DNA of 64,000 bases from Symbiodinium natans (GCA_905221605.1 CAJNDS010002556.1:182001-246000); one strand, 5' to 3'. Numbered from the stretch's first letter, positions 1-11,555 are shown. The notes: a model not told the origin generated them from the letters alone. Program-made: numbers and translations.

Positions 1-508
1 AGTTTGGTATGTCTCGTAGCTCCCCTTTAGTCGTGCAGGAGATTGCTTCGAAATGTTTCAGAGGGTTCAAACAAGATCTCATCTTCAGGCTACCTGCTTG
101 GCCATAGGTGTAGCAATAAAGCTTACCCTCTGTGCTCCTTGGCCGTTGGAGAAGTTTCGGGTTGAGGGTTTAGAGAAGTTTCGGGTTGAGGGCTTAGAGT
201 AGAGGCCATAGTTAGCATTAACATATGTGAGCTATATTCATGACTTCAAGGTCCAGATTTATGGAGGTGGTGGGGGTGGGGGGAGGTGGAGGTGTTTTTG
301 CACTCGGGAATGTTGGGGCAATGCCAAGCTCTACAATTCCGTAGCACCGATTAGTCCACAAAACAAAAGACACCCCTAAACTCTTAACCCTTGTCCCCTC
401 ATCCCCAAAACCCTAAATCCCTAAACCGAAACCCCGGTACTATCATATTGATAATAACTTAACCATAGCATCATACTCGTCATCATATTCATTAAATAAT
501 CATATCAG
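1..508. other. No gene recognised; repeat-poor left edge
   Basis: About 500 bp with a few decayed TTTAGGG/CCCTAAA-like words (around 150-200 and 375-435) and a G-rich patch near 270-290. I see no convincing coding signal. It is probably intron sequence, judging from the exon-like island that follows. Confidence 0.4.
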
Positions 509-569
509 GCACCCGCGACCACCAAGTGCCGCCAGCGGACGCTCCAGGCACAACGGCGCTTGCACCGCT
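509..569 (+). CDS. Exon candidate, function unknown
   Basis: A GC-rich 61-nt island begins after an AG (catatcag) and ends before GT (gtttaagg). C-rich repeat words lie to the left and G-rich ones to the right. It is open in more than one frame, so the reading frame is not fixed and no protein family can be named. Confidence 0.25.
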
Positions 570-699
570 GTTTAAGGGTGGGGGAGGAGTTAGGGTCTAG
601 GGTTTCGAGTTTTGGGGGGGGGGGGGTCTTCTGCTCTAAGGCCGGGTAAGGGAAGGTTTGGGGGTCCGGGTTCCGCCTTCGCCCCAAAGCCCTACGCAA

Positions 700-1310
700 A
701 CACCCCTGGAACTAATAGGGCTACTTCAGTCGGGAGGTGAGAAGTAGGCTTGTCGCTACCCCAAGGTGCAACCTTTTTCTTCAAGTCTTCGAGCTGTCTC
801 TTTCCCCCAAACCCACGAAGCTGCAAAATCCTTACCAAGCCCGTCATGCACACAATGTGTTTGCGAATGGAGAGGCGCCTCCACCCCCCTCCTCTGTTTT
901 AAGCCACGCAACCCTGCAAGATGCTGCAAGCTTACCTTATAAGGAAGAACATGCCAAGAGAGTTGATGAAGAGGACCTGCCTTTACAGCCCAAACGGTTT
1001 CAGGGCGGGCCGTTTCACCTACTCAACACCCTCACGTCCCGCAATGCGCGCAGTCCTTTTACGGCCAAGTGCAGTGGAGCAAGATCTGGGACAAGAAAGG
1101 GAGGGGTGACAGACCCAATAAAAAAGACACCTTGCCGGGGCTCTGTTGCAGGATCTGGGCTTCCGGAGCTTGTTGAAGTTCGGGAGACTCCACCCGCAAA
1201 TCGGAGTTGTTCTGATCTGTTATCCCGTTTCGTCTCCTCTTCCCTTGGAGGCTTTCCTAAGAACTCGAAGCCCTAAACCCTATACTCCAAAGAACAACCC
1301 TCGGATATCG
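700..1310. other. Mostly non-repetitive stretch, no firm gene
   Basis: Contains overlapping plus-strand open frames (around 737-1276 and 921-1109), but none has a recognisable domain, a convincing start or a splice pattern. I treat it as intron or intergenic sequence. Confidence 0.3.
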
Positions 1311-1313
1311 CAG

Positions 1314-1440
1314 GAGCACACAAGCTGGCGGCGCCCGTGGCGCCCCATCGCCCGCGCTCCGGCCGCAAGCAGCTGGCCCTGGCCATGCGCCGCGCCGTCC
1401 ACGCGGCGTCGACTGCGAAGGACACTGCCAGGAGAATCAA
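1314..1440 (+). CDS. Exon candidate, basic helical protein segment
   Basis: 127 nt between an AG acceptor (tatcgcag) and GT. In the frame starting two bases in, it reads a basic amphipathic segment including RKQLALAMRRAVHAAS. Third positions are very GC-rich. The minus strand also has usable splice sites (acceptor cctggcag) and an open frame, so the strand is only probable. No family recognised. Confidence 0.4.
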
Positions 1441-1463
1441 GTCGCTTGGCCCATTTCGTGGTC

Positions 1464-1545
1464 TTGGTGGCCCAGTGGCACCCTTTACCCTTTTTTTGGT
1501 TCTGGGTTCCTTTTCCAACCCAAAAAAGGGTGCCTACCATGTGGT
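1464..1545. repeat. Inverted-repeat element, family D
   Basis: Left arm includes GCACCCTTTACCC and right arm AAAAAGGGTGC, separated by a short loop with GGTTCC. Related copies are at about 7063, 12901, 17500, 18540, 34815, 40885, 41345, 48985 and 52393. MITE-like hairpin inside a putative intron. Confidence 0.5.
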
Positions 1546-1703
1546 TTCGGGAGTTTAGCGTTTAGGTTTCAGGGGCAACGAGGGGTAAGCCTGCAAGTTC
1601 TTGGGCTTTTTGCATAGGGTTCAGAGCTCTAGACTGCAGGGAGGACTTTTTGGATGACAGCTCCAGACTGAAGCCCTCTACTTACTGCTGCTTAGTTAAG
1701 AAG

Positions 1704-1812
1704 ACTTGAAGGTGTCGGGGGTATGTATAGGTACGGATGCAGGTGCCTGAATTAAGGTATATTGGCTACCTGACCTGTACCCCTACAGATACCTACCGAT
1801 GAACCTTCAAGT
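1704..1812. repeat. Inverted-repeat element, family A
   Basis: Terminal inverted repeats ACTTGAAGG and CCTTCAAGT, with inner palindromic arms. A CCCTAAA array directly abuts the right end. Sister copies are at 11709, 14088, 33181, 36008 and 42033. Confidence 0.6.
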
Positions 1813-1876
1813 AAACCCTAAGCCCTAAACCCTAAACCCTAAACCCTAAACCCTAAACCCTAAACCCTAAACCCTA
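1813..1876. repeat. Interstitial CCCTAAA array
   Basis: About nine near-perfect CCCTAAA units between the family A element and the next exon-like island. Confidence 0.85.
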
Positions 1877-1879
1877 CAG

Positions 1880-1974
1880 GATAAACAGCCCACGCCGGAG
1901 GCAGCTCAAGTGCAGCTCCAGGGCAGACAAGGCCGCTGCGACGCGTAAGGCCGGGAGCCCAGGCAGCTCTTGAC
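1880..1974. CDS. Exon candidate of uncertain strand
   Basis: A GC-rich 95-bp island between CCCTAAA and TTTAGGG tracts. On the plus strand it follows ccctacag and precedes gtgaag. On the minus strand it follows cgtcaag and precedes gtttat. Both strands have open frames, so neither frame nor strand can be chosen. Confidence 0.3.
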
Positions 1975-3436
1975 GTGAAGAATCAATGGACTTGGGAATT
2001 AGGGTTCAGGGTTTAGGGCTTGGGGTTAAGGGTTTAGAGTTTAGGGTTTAGGATACCTTCGAGATGATGGAGGTAAGGTCAAGAAGGCCACCCTGCTCCT
2101 CGGACCTTTCGGTTTAGGGTTTAGGGTTTGGGGGGGGGGGGGGGGGGGGGGAGGTGTGTTGCCCTCGGGGTTTCTTGGGGTTTTCATAAGAAGGATTCGG
2201 TGTTTGTGTTGAGGTAGCTTAAAGGGTAACTGGGACCCCTACGTTTGGCAAGCATCCATGAGAGGGGCTCCGCGACCTGGCGCTTTTGTCCTACTTGAGA
2301 TGCAGGGTTTAGGGTTTCGGGTTTAGGGTTTAGGGTTTAGGGTTTAGGGTTTAGGGTCAGGGTTTAGTTAGAAGGCTTGCTAGGTACAAAGGGCAGGGGA
2401 GAGAGAAATGGGGTTATCCTACTTAATCCGACTTACTAACTACGTACTCCTTACTATGACTCCCGACCCTCCAAGTAAGCGATAAGAGATACTAGCCGGG
2501 GAAGAGGCCCTTGTTCCTGCCACCCTTTGAACGAACCCCCATTTTCAAGTTGCCCTTAGGGGTCAAAGGAAGCGAAGGCCCTGAGCCATGGGCAACTTAT
2601 ACAAAGGGCACCACGCAACAAAGAAAATACGGGCCACTTGGCCAGGATGCCCAGAAGTGCCCCTACCTACCCCAACCCACCAGCCCCGTTTCTAGGATCC
2701 CTTACAAACTTACAAACAACAGAAACCCACAGGCAGGCACAATCCTACTAAGGATTTGCTGAAGGATTCCTCCCAAATGGTGAGCACAAACTGTCTAATA
2801 ACCCTAAACCCGAAACCCATTTAAGGGACTGCGTTTTGTTTGTTGAACTGGGGCGATTGAGGAAAGCAACTGCGGGAGGAAGCAAGGACCCCTACGCCCC
2901 AAACTTAGGTTTAGGGGCTTAGGGTTTAGGGTTGAGGGTTTCGGGTTTAGGGTTTAGGGTTTGGGGTTAAGGGTCCAGGGTTTACGGGGCAGAGCCACCC
3001 CATTTTGGCCAACATTTCTTGAAGCATGGCAGAACACTCAGGCCGCGAGTTCTGCCTGTGATGCTGAGACATCCCTGATGTTATACATCGAAAGCAGACC
3101 CTAAAGTCAAGGCACTATGACTCGTACCCCTACGGTTGTACCAGGTTTCCCTTAAGATACTCCTAACATGGCCCATACATTCCCTAAAAAGGGTCCCCAA
3201 ACCCAAGGGTCCCCAAACCCAAGGGTGCAACCTTGGGGGTCCGAGGTAGACTCCCATGCTGAAGCCTATTCCCAAGCACGCACCTGGCCAGTTATCTAGC
3301 TTGTTGGTCCAGCTGTTTTGCCTGTGAGGGGGGCCGGGGGGGGGGGGGGGGATATCATGACCCCAAACCCTAAGCTCTTAACCCCAAACCCTAAACCCTA
3401 AACCCTAAGCCCTAAACCTTGAGAAGTCACCTGCAG
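1975..3436. other. Intron-like repeat region
   Basis: Alternating TTTAGGG and CCCTAAA tracts, a poly-G run near 2129-2151, a non-repetitive stretch at 2380-2790 with no clear gene, and a decayed inverted-repeat element near 3130-3240 that carries a short direct repeat (TCCCCAAACCCAAGGG). A related element lies near 9165-9265. Confidence 0.4.
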
Positions 3437-3499
3437 CCCTGCCGAAGGAGCGCAAGGCGTGGAGGACCCTCGAGTCTTGGCAGAGACCTTCTTGCGGGC
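3437..3499. CDS. Exon candidate of uncertain strand
   Basis: A GC-rich island after cacctgcag. Plus frames read LPKERKAWRTLESW or PAEGAQGVEDPRV. The minus strand reads DSRVLHALRSFGRAA up to a strong donor (CTGCAG|gtgact). Either strand is possible. Confidence 0.3.
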
Positions 3500-4024
3500 T
3501 TAGGGTCTGTAGGGGCTGAGGGCTTTTAGGGACTTTAAAGGGGCTTGGGGGGGGTTTGAGCTGTTTTGGGTTTGGGGGGGCTCTCAGGTGTTTGGCTTTT
3601 TGGGGGGTTTGGGGTTTCAGGGGCTTTAGGGGTTCTAACTTTTTGGTTTACAGCTTTTTAGGGCTTGAGGGTTCTCGCGTTTTAGGGCTTAGGGTCGTAC
3701 AGCCCTGAACCCAAACTGCAACAGTGTTTACCGACGGTGTAGTGGGAAAGTGCCCTCTTCATCCGTAGGTATCGCTTGAAGAAAATGGGGGGGGGGGACC
3801 CCTTTAGCTTTACCGCTAACTGCATGGTTTTCGTGAATTGGGGTTTGAGGATTTACGGGTCTGACGGGCTTTGAGACCCTGAAACCTCATCTGAAACCCC
3901 TAAACCCAAAACACCGACGAACCCCTCAAGTCCCTGAAACCCCTCGAAATCCGTAGAACCCTCAAGCCCCTCAAAACCCCACTAGATATCCCGAAGACTT
4001 TTAGAGTTCGGGGTTTGTCAGGGT

Positions 4025-4565
4025 TTGGGGTTTGTCCATATACAACCTTCCAGGACTGAAAAAGAGAGTGAGACCTGTTCTACACGTAGGCTACTGAGCC
4101 GTGAGCGATGGGAAAATAAGCATCTCCTGCCTACATTGGAGGAAGGGGCGACCTTACCAGCAGCTCGTTTCAACCCAAAAGAATCCAGACCTAAAGCCCG
4201 AAAGCGACCCTAGAAAACAAAGCGCCTTTGGAACTCTCTCCACAAATTCTCTTGCAAGCAAATCGAATAACTTTCAAAACCTGCTCATTTTATGTTTTAC
4301 CACCTTCAAAAAACATAAAACTCCTTCAAGAAAGCTTTGCAAACGACCGCTGCAAAAAGTGTTGAAACCCCTCGATGAGCACCACCGAACATTCTGAAGA
4401 AGACACCCAATCAACGCACGCGCGCGCGCACGCAGGCACGCAGGCACGCGCGCACGCACACACACACGCACACAGGCACGGGGAAAACACCCTGAGCAAC
4501 CATGCAGCAAGCCGCTAGAAAACCAGCGCAAACAAGCCTTTCCATCGAGCATGAAGAGCCCCAAG
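4025..4565. other. Non-repetitive stretch with (CA/CG)n microsatellite
   Basis: Repeat-poor sequence, AT-richer than its surroundings. A CG/CA dinucleotide tract runs from about 4411 to 4482. Open frames on both strands are short, and the minus one is built on the microsatellite. No gene claimed. Confidence 0.4.
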
Positions 4566-4697
4566 CAACGCGGTTCAGGGTTCAGGGTTTGGGGTTTGGG
4601 GTTTGGGGTGTGGGGTTTATAAGGGTTTAGGGTTTAGGATTTGTACCGTTTCGACTGTCCAAAACCCTTAGGGAACTCCTCAAAACTTGGGGCTCAG

Positions 4698-4736
4698 GAG
4701 CAGACGCGACTGGCCTTCGAGGCAGTGGTTCGCAAG
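4698..4736 (+). CDS. Exon candidate, EQTRLAFEAVVRK
   Basis: 39 nt, phase 0, after ggggctcag and before a possible GA donor (AAG|gagact). It reads EQTRLAFEAVVRK with helical character. Too short to assign to a family. Confidence 0.35.
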
Positions 4737-5504
4737 GAGACTTGGGGGGTTTATGGAATTTGGGTTTAGGGCTTATAAGCCCTACAAACCCTATAGGGTT
4801 TAGGGCTTATAAGCCCTACAAACCCTGTAGGGTTTAGGATTTTGGGTTTCGGGTTTCGGGTTTAGCGCATTTGGGGGTCCATATTGGGGTTCCCCTATCT
4901 TCGTGAACCCCCACTTCGGCAAATCCAGCGTTTCAGGGGCGACGGGTTTGGGGTTTGTAGGGTTTTGGGGTTTAGGGTTTAGGGTTTTGGGGTTTAGGGT
5001 TTTGGGGTTTAGGGTTTAGGGTTTTGGGGTTTAGGGCTTAGGGTTTTGAAGTTTTGGGGTTTTTCGGGTTTAGGGTTTTGGGGTTTTAGGGTTTGTAGGC
5101 GTCTGGGATTTGGGGCTTGCACGGTTTGTTTTTGTAGGTTCGAACGTTCTAAAGCCAACTCTAGCAATCGAGGAGCACCTTCTCATTTTTCAAGGTTTTA
5201 GACCCTAAACCCTAAACCCTAAACCCTAAACCCTAAACCCTAAACCCTTTAGGGCTTAGAATGAGGGGTCTTCTGTGCGGACCCTGAAAGCCTAGGCCCT
5301 AAATCATGCGGTTGAGGGTTTAGCGTTTAGGCTTTCGGGTTTAGGGTTGAGGGTTTGGGGTTTAGGCTTTCGGGTTTAGGGTTGAGGGTTTGGGGTTTAG
5401 GCTTTAGGGTTTAGGGTTGAGGGTTTGGGGTTTAGGGTTTAGGGTTTCAGGGTTGAGGGTTTGGGGTTTAGGGTTTAGGGTTTCAGGGTTTAGAAGAGGG
5501 CCAG

Positions 5505-5575
5505 CCCACGAGGACAGCGTCTCCCGCGCCCGGGCAGCGCGGCTGGAGTCCGCCACGCAGCTCTTTGCCTCCAAG
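5505..5575 (+). CDS. Exon candidate, acidic/basic helical segment
   Basis: 71 nt between gagggccag and GT (TCCAAG|gtttca). The frame two bases in reads HEDSVSRARAARLESATQLF with high GC at third positions. TTTAGGG-type repeats flank both sides, an exception to the usual C-left/G-right polarity. Confidence 0.5.
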
Positions 5576-5752
5576 GTTTCAGGTTTTGGCGGTTCAGGGT
5601 TTGGGGTTTAGGGTTTGGGGTTTAGGGTTTTAGGGTTTGGGGTTTAGGGTTTGGGGTTTAGGAGTTTAGGGGTTTAAGGTTTTGCGGGCTTAGGGAGTTT
5701 AGTGTTTGGGCTTAGGACTTAGGATTTCGGGTTCAGGATTTAGGGTTTGGGG

Positions 5753-5843
5753 TTGGGATGTTCCCCCTTTCCTGAATGAGGATTCGAATCGGGGGTATGA
5801 GAGTCCCTATGAAGGCCTGTTAGTATAAGGGGGAGCATCCCAA
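5753..5843. repeat. Inverted-repeat element, family B
   Basis: Ends TTGGGATGTTCCCCC and GGGGGAGCATCCCAA. The interior is also partly palindromic. Sister copies are at 18680, 32479 and 51235, with a decayed one at 7294. Confidence 0.65.
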
Positions 5844-6129
5844 GTTTGGGGTATAGGGGGTTTAGGGAGTTTAGGGAGTTTAGGGTTTGGGGCTTAGGAT
5901 TTAGGATTTCGGGTTTGGGGTTGGGGGTTTGGGGCTCAGGGTCGAGGGCTGCCTGAAGCCCTAATTTCAAAGCCGCTAAGCCCCCCAACGCCTGACTCCG
6001 GATGAGAAAGATTCAGGGCTTCCAGAGTTGCAGTATTCAGGGTCACGGATACTTCGGGGTGTAGTCCGTGAAGTCGCCTTATAACCCCTCAACCCCTCAA
6101 ACATGCCTGAACCCTTCGAACATGCCTCA

Positions 6130-6500
6130 ACCCCTCAAGCCAAACGGAATGGGATGCTGTGTCCTCATAGTGTAATGGTGCTAGGGTGCTCATGGTGCTA
6201 GAGTGCTGTGTCCCTCTGTCCACACCCTAAGGGCGTCAAGCAATCGATCTGCATGCTCCCCTATAGCAGATGTCGCTACATCGCCTCTGACAGTAGCTTC
6301 CGACTCCAGTGTCGGGGCCCCTTTACGGGATACCAAAACTGCATCTATACCCACTGCTTCGGACAAACAGTCCAGTTCTAAGCACTGCTCTCTAGTGGGC
6401 ATACCAAGCCTGGCAATGATCAGGCCTGGGGATCTGTGTCCCGAGTCGCTCTGGAAGTACCTGTGCGAATTGTTCAGTCGGAATATGGGTGGCCGCTAGA
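6130..6500. other. Non-repetitive island with open frames on both strands
   Basis: About 370 bp without telomere-like repeats. The minus strand is open over 6190-6402 from an ATG (contains VGIDAVLVSRKGAP). The plus strand is open over 6203-6499 (contains IRPGDLCPESLWKYL). Both look protein-like. No domain recognised, so the coding strand is undecided. It may be an exon or a remnant of an inserted gene. Confidence 0.3.
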
Positions 6501-7293
6501 AGGGGAGGCGGCTCATCCCCCACAACCCCTCAACGCCTCAACCCCTCAAAAAAACCAAAACCCTAAACCCTCGACCCACCAACCCCTCATCCCTCGACCC
6601 CCCATAACCCCTCAACCCCTAAACCCTCAATCCCTCAACCCAAAACCCCAAAACCCCAGGCCCTACACCCTAAACCCTAACCCCTAAACCCTAAACCCTC
6701 TAAGCCCCTCAACCCTCAACCCTCAACCTCAACCCCTCAACCCTACGTCGCCACCGGCCAACAAAGGCGGCGCGGCAAAAGGAACCGAGCTCAAGCGGCA
6801 TAGATGAGCGGGTAGGAGGCCTCCGAGGTTGAAGGGTTTAGGTTTTAGGGTTTAGGGTTTAGTGTTTAGGGTTTAGTGTTCAAGGTTTAGGTCTTAGGAT
6901 TTAGGGTTTAGGGTTAGGGCATAGGATAAAGAGTGCGCTTTAGCGTTCAGGGGTTTTATTAAGGAGGTGCTAGGGAAGTTAGCTCGGCCCGAAACTTTGG
7001 ACCCAAACCCAATCGGGCGTTGGGGGGCTGCTCAAGATATGGGTGTGTCCGATACTCACGGATACTTGGTAGCTGGTTCCCTTCTAAAGAAGCCAGCAAC
7101 CAAAAAAAGGGGTACCCTTACAATCATGTGGGTTTCTGGGCTACCAAGGTCAGGTTAGAGCTTAGAGTTTACATCAGGTTTGACGTTGGGAAGAGAGATT
7201 TAGGGTTTAGGGCAAGGCCGAGATGGCGCAGCATTCAGGAGACCCTCTAGCTTCTTGTGGAGCACTCTGGTAACCTATACAGTAACCATTTTA

Positions 7294-7392
7294 CTTGGGG
7301 CCCCCCCGCCTTTTGTTACAGCCCAACATAGGGATTGTCGTACCCCTATTGTAATGCCTCTTAAGACTGTTAGTAGAACGGGGAACATCCCA
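7294..7392. repeat. Decayed family B element
   Basis: The right end (GGGGAACATCCCAG, preceded by GTTAGTAGAA) matches family B. The left end has diverged into a C-run. Confidence 0.4.
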
Positions 7393-7710
7393 GCGTTTAA
7401 CAGTCAACATGTTTCAACCGCAACCGAAACCCCAAAACCCGAAGCCCTGAACCCTGAATCACCGGCTGATTCTTAGTGTCGTATTCGTCCAGTCCCCACT
7501 AAGAATACCACACGGTTAGGGGATTCCGGCTTTAGGGTTTAGGGTTTGGGAAGGCATCATTCCCTCCCTCTGAAGTAAAAGCTCCCCTAAACCCCATAAA
7601 CCCCTGAACCCTGTAGAGTTCCAAAGAATCCTAAACCCCTAAACCCTGAACCCTAAACCCAAAACCCCTAAACCCAAAAGCGCAAGAAAGTTCGGAGCCT
7701 ATCTTCGCAG

Positions 7711-7772
7711 GCACCCGCAGAATTGAGCGCCCGGCCCAGACTTTCAGGGCCTTCGCTCGTCGAAATGAGGGG
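7711..7772 (+). CDS. Exon candidate
   Basis: 62 nt between atcttcgcag and GT (gttgat). Two frames look coding (RRIERPAQTFRAFARR; APAELSARPRLSG). A pair of inverted words around GGGGGTTGATC (near 7770 and 7945) suggests an element inserted just after the donor. Confidence 0.4.
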
Positions 7773-8922
7773 GTTGATCTTAAAGGATTTAGGGTTTTGG
7801 GTTTAGGCTTTAGGGTTTTAGGGTGTTAGGGTGTTAGGGTTTAGGGTGTTAGGGTTTAGGGTTTAGGGTTCAGGCCTTTGTTGGGGTGTCTGCTTCTCTA
7901 TATTCCTTGGAGTTGAGGATACGTGCCACAAGCAGCTCAGAATTTAGATCAACCCCCTCAGTGTAGCTGTAAGAAATCGGCAAAAATCGCTGTGTTTTTG
8001 GAATCTTCGGTTGTGTAGTTATCAGTTTAGGGTGGACTGGGGTTTTCTGGAGCTTTCGGGTTTGAGGTGCAGTAGTGTGGCTTGGGGGGTTTAGGGCGAT
8101 GTAAACCGTTAACCCTGTGCCCTAAACCCTGAACCCTAAACCCTAAACCATATACCTGCAATGCTTTGAGGTGGTGTCAGGGTTTTGGCGAAATCCTTGC
8201 CTCTGCGTCCAAATCGCCAGATTCCTGGGCCCGGAATGCCACGGGTAGGAGGATGGATGTCTATCCTTAGTAGCTGAGTATAACCTTTAAGGGTTTAGGG
8301 TTTAGGGTTCAGGGTTTGGGGGTTGAGTTTAGGGTTAATTAAACCTTTTGGGATATATATGTATATGTACATATATGTATATAGCTTTTTTGGGGCCAGG
8401 ATACTCGGCCACTAGGCATCGGGAAAAGAAACCCTAAACCCTACACCCTAAACCCTAAACCCTGGACGCTGTCCGGGGCACCTCCTACCCGGGAAAGGAC
8501 TCTCTCGCCGTCTCACTTTGCAACCGCTTGAGCGACTGTGGCGGTCGAAAGCCAGGAACAGCTTAACTTAGCAGCTGAGTGAGTACACAGTACACTTTTT
8601 GGGATACGATAATCCCCTAAAGAACCTTTAGTGTGTACTTTTTGGGGGCTTATGAACTCAGCAACTAAGGTAAGGAGGCCCTTGAATCATAGAACTCGCC
8701 ATTACGATCCTCCGTGCCGTTTGCGGATTATGTCTTGATTTTTCGGTGTTTCTAAAGCCTCAAGCCCTGCAAGTCATAAGCCCTATAGATCATGGGTTTC
8801 CCTTCTAGGGCTTGGGGTTTAGCAATTCTTGTGCCAACAGGGCCCAGAAGTTTGACCACCCCCTTCCAGCCCTAAACCCTAAGCACAAAACCGAAGCAGC
8901 ACGTCTACTTGCTAACCCTAAA

Positions 8923-9035
8923 CTACTAATTGCTTAAGAACTCCCCCAAAAATGAAGAATTATTCTTCTCCCTTATAAGGGTAATATAGGGATTGTTGTT
9001 TTTTGTTTTTGGGGTTCTTTCGCAAATAGTAGTAA
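8923..9035. repeat. Inverted-repeat element, family C
   Basis: Left end ACTACTAATTGCTTAAGAAC with CCCCCAAAAA. The right end is a diverged complement ending AATAGTAGT. Sister copies are at 14521 and 35631. Confidence 0.55.
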
Positions 9036-9280
9036 ACCTTACACCCTAACGCAAACCCTGAAATTTAATGCCTAAATCTAAGGCTGGAACCATAAGCCCT
9101 TAGTATGGTCTCTGACCCTTGTTCAAAGGACCCTAAACCCTAAACCCTAAATCCTAAACCCTAATCCGAAGCATGGTAGCATGGCCCAAATCTTCCCTTC
9201 GAGGATCTTTAAAACAGGTCCCCAAACCCAAGTGTACAACCTTAGAGGGCCAAGGTAAAGTCCCATGAAAGCCACAGAGC

Positions 9281-9533
9281 AACCCTAAACCCTAAACCCC
9301 AAAACCCTGAACCCTAAACCCCAAAACCCTAAACCCTGAACCCTAAACCCCAAAACCCTGAACCCTGAACCCTAAACCCTAAACCCTAAACCGTAAACCC
9401 TAAACCCTAAACCCTAAACCCCTAAACCCTAAACCCTAAACCCTAACCCTAAACCCTAAACCCTAAACCCTAAACCCTAAACCCTAAACCCTAAACCCTA
9501 AACCCTAAACCCTAAACCCTGAACCCTACACCC
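9281..9533. repeat. Long interstitial CCCTAAA array
   Basis: About 250 bp of CCCTAAA with scattered CCCCAAA, CCCTGAA and CCCTACA variants. Confidence 0.9.
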
Positions 9534-9558
9534 ACAGAGCAACCGGTGCAAAGCGCAG

Positions 9559-9663
9559 GATTCCTCTGCCTTGGCATCCTCATCCTTTGCGACGAAGACG
9601 ATTGATTCGGAAAAAGCCACCATCTTAGGGGCAGCAGAGTTTGGGCATTTAAGGCATAAACCC
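9559..9663 (+). CDS. Exon candidate, Ser/Thr/Ala-rich
   Basis: After aagcgcag, a phase-0 frame runs about 35 codons (SSALASSSFATKTIDS, then EKATILGAAEFGHL). The right boundary is unclear because CCCTAAA repeats, not TTTAGGG, follow. Confidence 0.35.
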
Positions 9664-10418
9664 TGCACCCTAAACCCTAAACCCCAAACCCTAAACCCTA
9701 GGTTTTTTGTTTACGTCTGCCAGGTCTTTTTCCTGTTTGCGAACTGCGACTTCGGGATTAGGGTTCAGGGTTTAGGGTTTATGTTAACAGTTCTTGCTAC
9801 AAAGGCCCCTCCCAAAAAGGTCCGCTGAGGGTTTGCTTGCGGGTTAGATAGAGTTTCGTTCTAGGACAGTATCCGGTGGGTGTGTATCAGAGGCTTACGT
9901 AAACCCTGTGCCTCGTCTGGAAGTGACTGCCCACCTGTACCGGGGCTTGAAAACGACTCTCGATCCGACGTGACATGTCTTTCCAGTTGCAAGAAGAACT
10001 CCGCCTCAAACCCTAAATCCTAAACCCTAAACCCTGAATAGTGCGTGCCCTGTAGGTATTAACAACCCTAAACCCTGAATAGTGTGTCCACTGTAGATAA
10101 ACAAGAAAACCCGAAACCCTAAACCCCAGAAAAAAGCGCAGGCTTTAGGTTTTGGGGTTGCATTCGGGAGCCCTACTTGGGGGCAGGGGGTGGTGTAGGG
10201 CTTAGGGGGTTTAAACAGATTGGTGTAGGGTGTAGGGTTTTTTCAGGGTTTGAGAAACTTGTTTAGGGTGGTTTAGGGCTTAAAGGTTTTGGAAAGCTGG
10301 CTTAGGATGTAGGGTTTTCAGGTTTTAGACACATGTCTAGGGTACCAAGAAAGGCCAGAGTCCTACACCCCAAGCGTGTGTGTGAATTCTTAAGGCCCCT
10401 GCATTAGGTCCTGTGCAG

Positions 10419-10518
10419 CTTGGAGATGCTTGCCGTTCGGAGCATTTTCAAGCAAGTACATGAAGCACATGGCAGAAACTCTAGCACCAGGGAAGATGCC
10501 ATCATCAGCCGCTTCGAA
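10419..10518 (+). CDS. Exon candidate joined in phase to the next
   Basis: Acceptor tcctgtgcag. The frame one base in reads LEMLAVRSIFKQVHEAHG and continues to FE at a possible GC donor (GAA|gcccaa). It ends in phase 0, matching the exon at 10569, with an intron of about 50 nt between. No family recognised. Confidence 0.45.
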
Positions 10519-10568
10519 GCCCAACCCTGAACCCTGAACCCTCAACCCTCAACCTCTAAGCCTTACAG

Positions 10569-10638
10569 CGACCCTTCCCTTCGGAAGACCTCAGACAAGG
10601 CATCAAGCATCTCTCAGTCCACCATGTCAGTGTGAAAG
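10569..10638 (+). CDS. Exon candidate, RPFPSEDLRQGIKHL
   Basis: 70 nt between gccttacag and a good donor (GTGAAAG|gtgaac). The phase-0 frame reads RPFPSEDLRQGIKHLSVHH. The frame stays open past the donor, so the exon could be longer. Confidence 0.5.
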
Positions 10639-10806
10639 GTGAACCCTGCCTACAAGATTGGAGTCAAGGATCCAAATGCCTCGAGCCCCCTAAACCCCTA
10701 AACCCCAAACCCTAAGGACCCTAAGCCCTAAATCCTAAACCCTAAACCCCCAACCCTAAGCCCTAAGCCACCATCCATCTTAGCGGAGTCTCGGGTTTCT
10801 TTGTAG

Positions 10807-10893
10807 GGTTCAGAGCCCTCGGGCGCTCGGCGCGTGCCGTCCTCACCGCCATGATCGGCCTCGTCAATGGCTTCGCCACGGATTCGGACCGGG
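10807..10893 (+). CDS. Exon candidate, hydrophobic segment
   Basis: Acceptor ttctttgtag. Two bases in, the frame reads FRALGRSARAVLTAMIGLVN and then GFATDSDRG, with almost every third base G or C. A GC donor is possible (GGG|gcccag). A membrane-associated or amphipathic helix is likely. It may belong with the membrane exon at 11869. Confidence 0.5.
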
Positions 10894-11210
10894 GCCCAGG
10901 GCGCACAATTCCAGCCTAAAATTGGGCTTTTGGGCAGGCTTAGGTTCTTGATGGGTTCTCTACCTCTGCTCCCTTTTGGGGGCTCCGAGTATATAATCTG
11001 GAGCCTTGTATATGAAATATAGGATGCCCAAAGAGGAACCACACTTAAGAGAGCAGCCGGTCGAAGCTGCTTCATCCCCCTTACCATCCCTACTTGAAGG
11101 TTCATGCGGGTAGTTACAAGCAGGGTGTAGGGGTTAGGGTTTAGGGTTCAGGGTTTGTGGTTTGGGGTTCGGGTTTAGGGTTTAGGGCCTTTAGGGGTTT
11201 CATGTCCCAG

Positions 11211-11555
11211 GTGTATTGGGACGAAAGGGCAGGACGGGCCTTCGATCAACTGCTGCATCATCCTCTTATCTGGAAGAGGAGGAAAGTGACGCGGAGATCA
11301 CGGTCCGTTCGAGCAAGTGAGGCGGGAGGCACCTTGGCAGGCCCCTTACCCTCAAGTGCCGAAGTCGAAGAGGACACGGGTTCCAAAATCGACGAGAACG
11401 ACACAAGGAGAGTGGGCATGAAAAGGTCTGACGACCTGGATCTGGACCTTATGCTTGGGATCGACAGGGAGGTGTTCAACTCCATTCCGCATGACGACCA
11501 ACACATGGTGTTAAAATGCAACGGTTATCACCGTGCAAAACTACAAGCCCTGAGG
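11211..11555 (+). CDS. Long exon candidate, hydrophilic protein segment
   Basis: One of the longest coding-like stretches in the repeat region. After atgtcccag a phase-0 frame runs about 115 codons. Parts include VYWDERAGRAFDQLLHH, an Arg/Ser-rich patch, an acidic stretch (AEVEEDTGSKIDEND) and SDDLDLDLMLGIDREV. Codon use is less GC3-biased than in the short islands. No domain recognised. The frame remains open through CCCTAAA-type sequence and a further segment (11580-11714) that may be another exon. Confidence 0.5.

Noticed and set aside
4101-4564. Overlapping open frames on both strands
   Set aside because: Built partly on the CA/CG microsatellite, with no domain and no splice support.
5417-5611. 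Open frame with repeated V-W-G-L-G-F-R residues
   Set aside because: It is mostly translated TTTAGGG/TTTGGGG repeat. Only the 71-nt island inside (5505-5575) looks coding.
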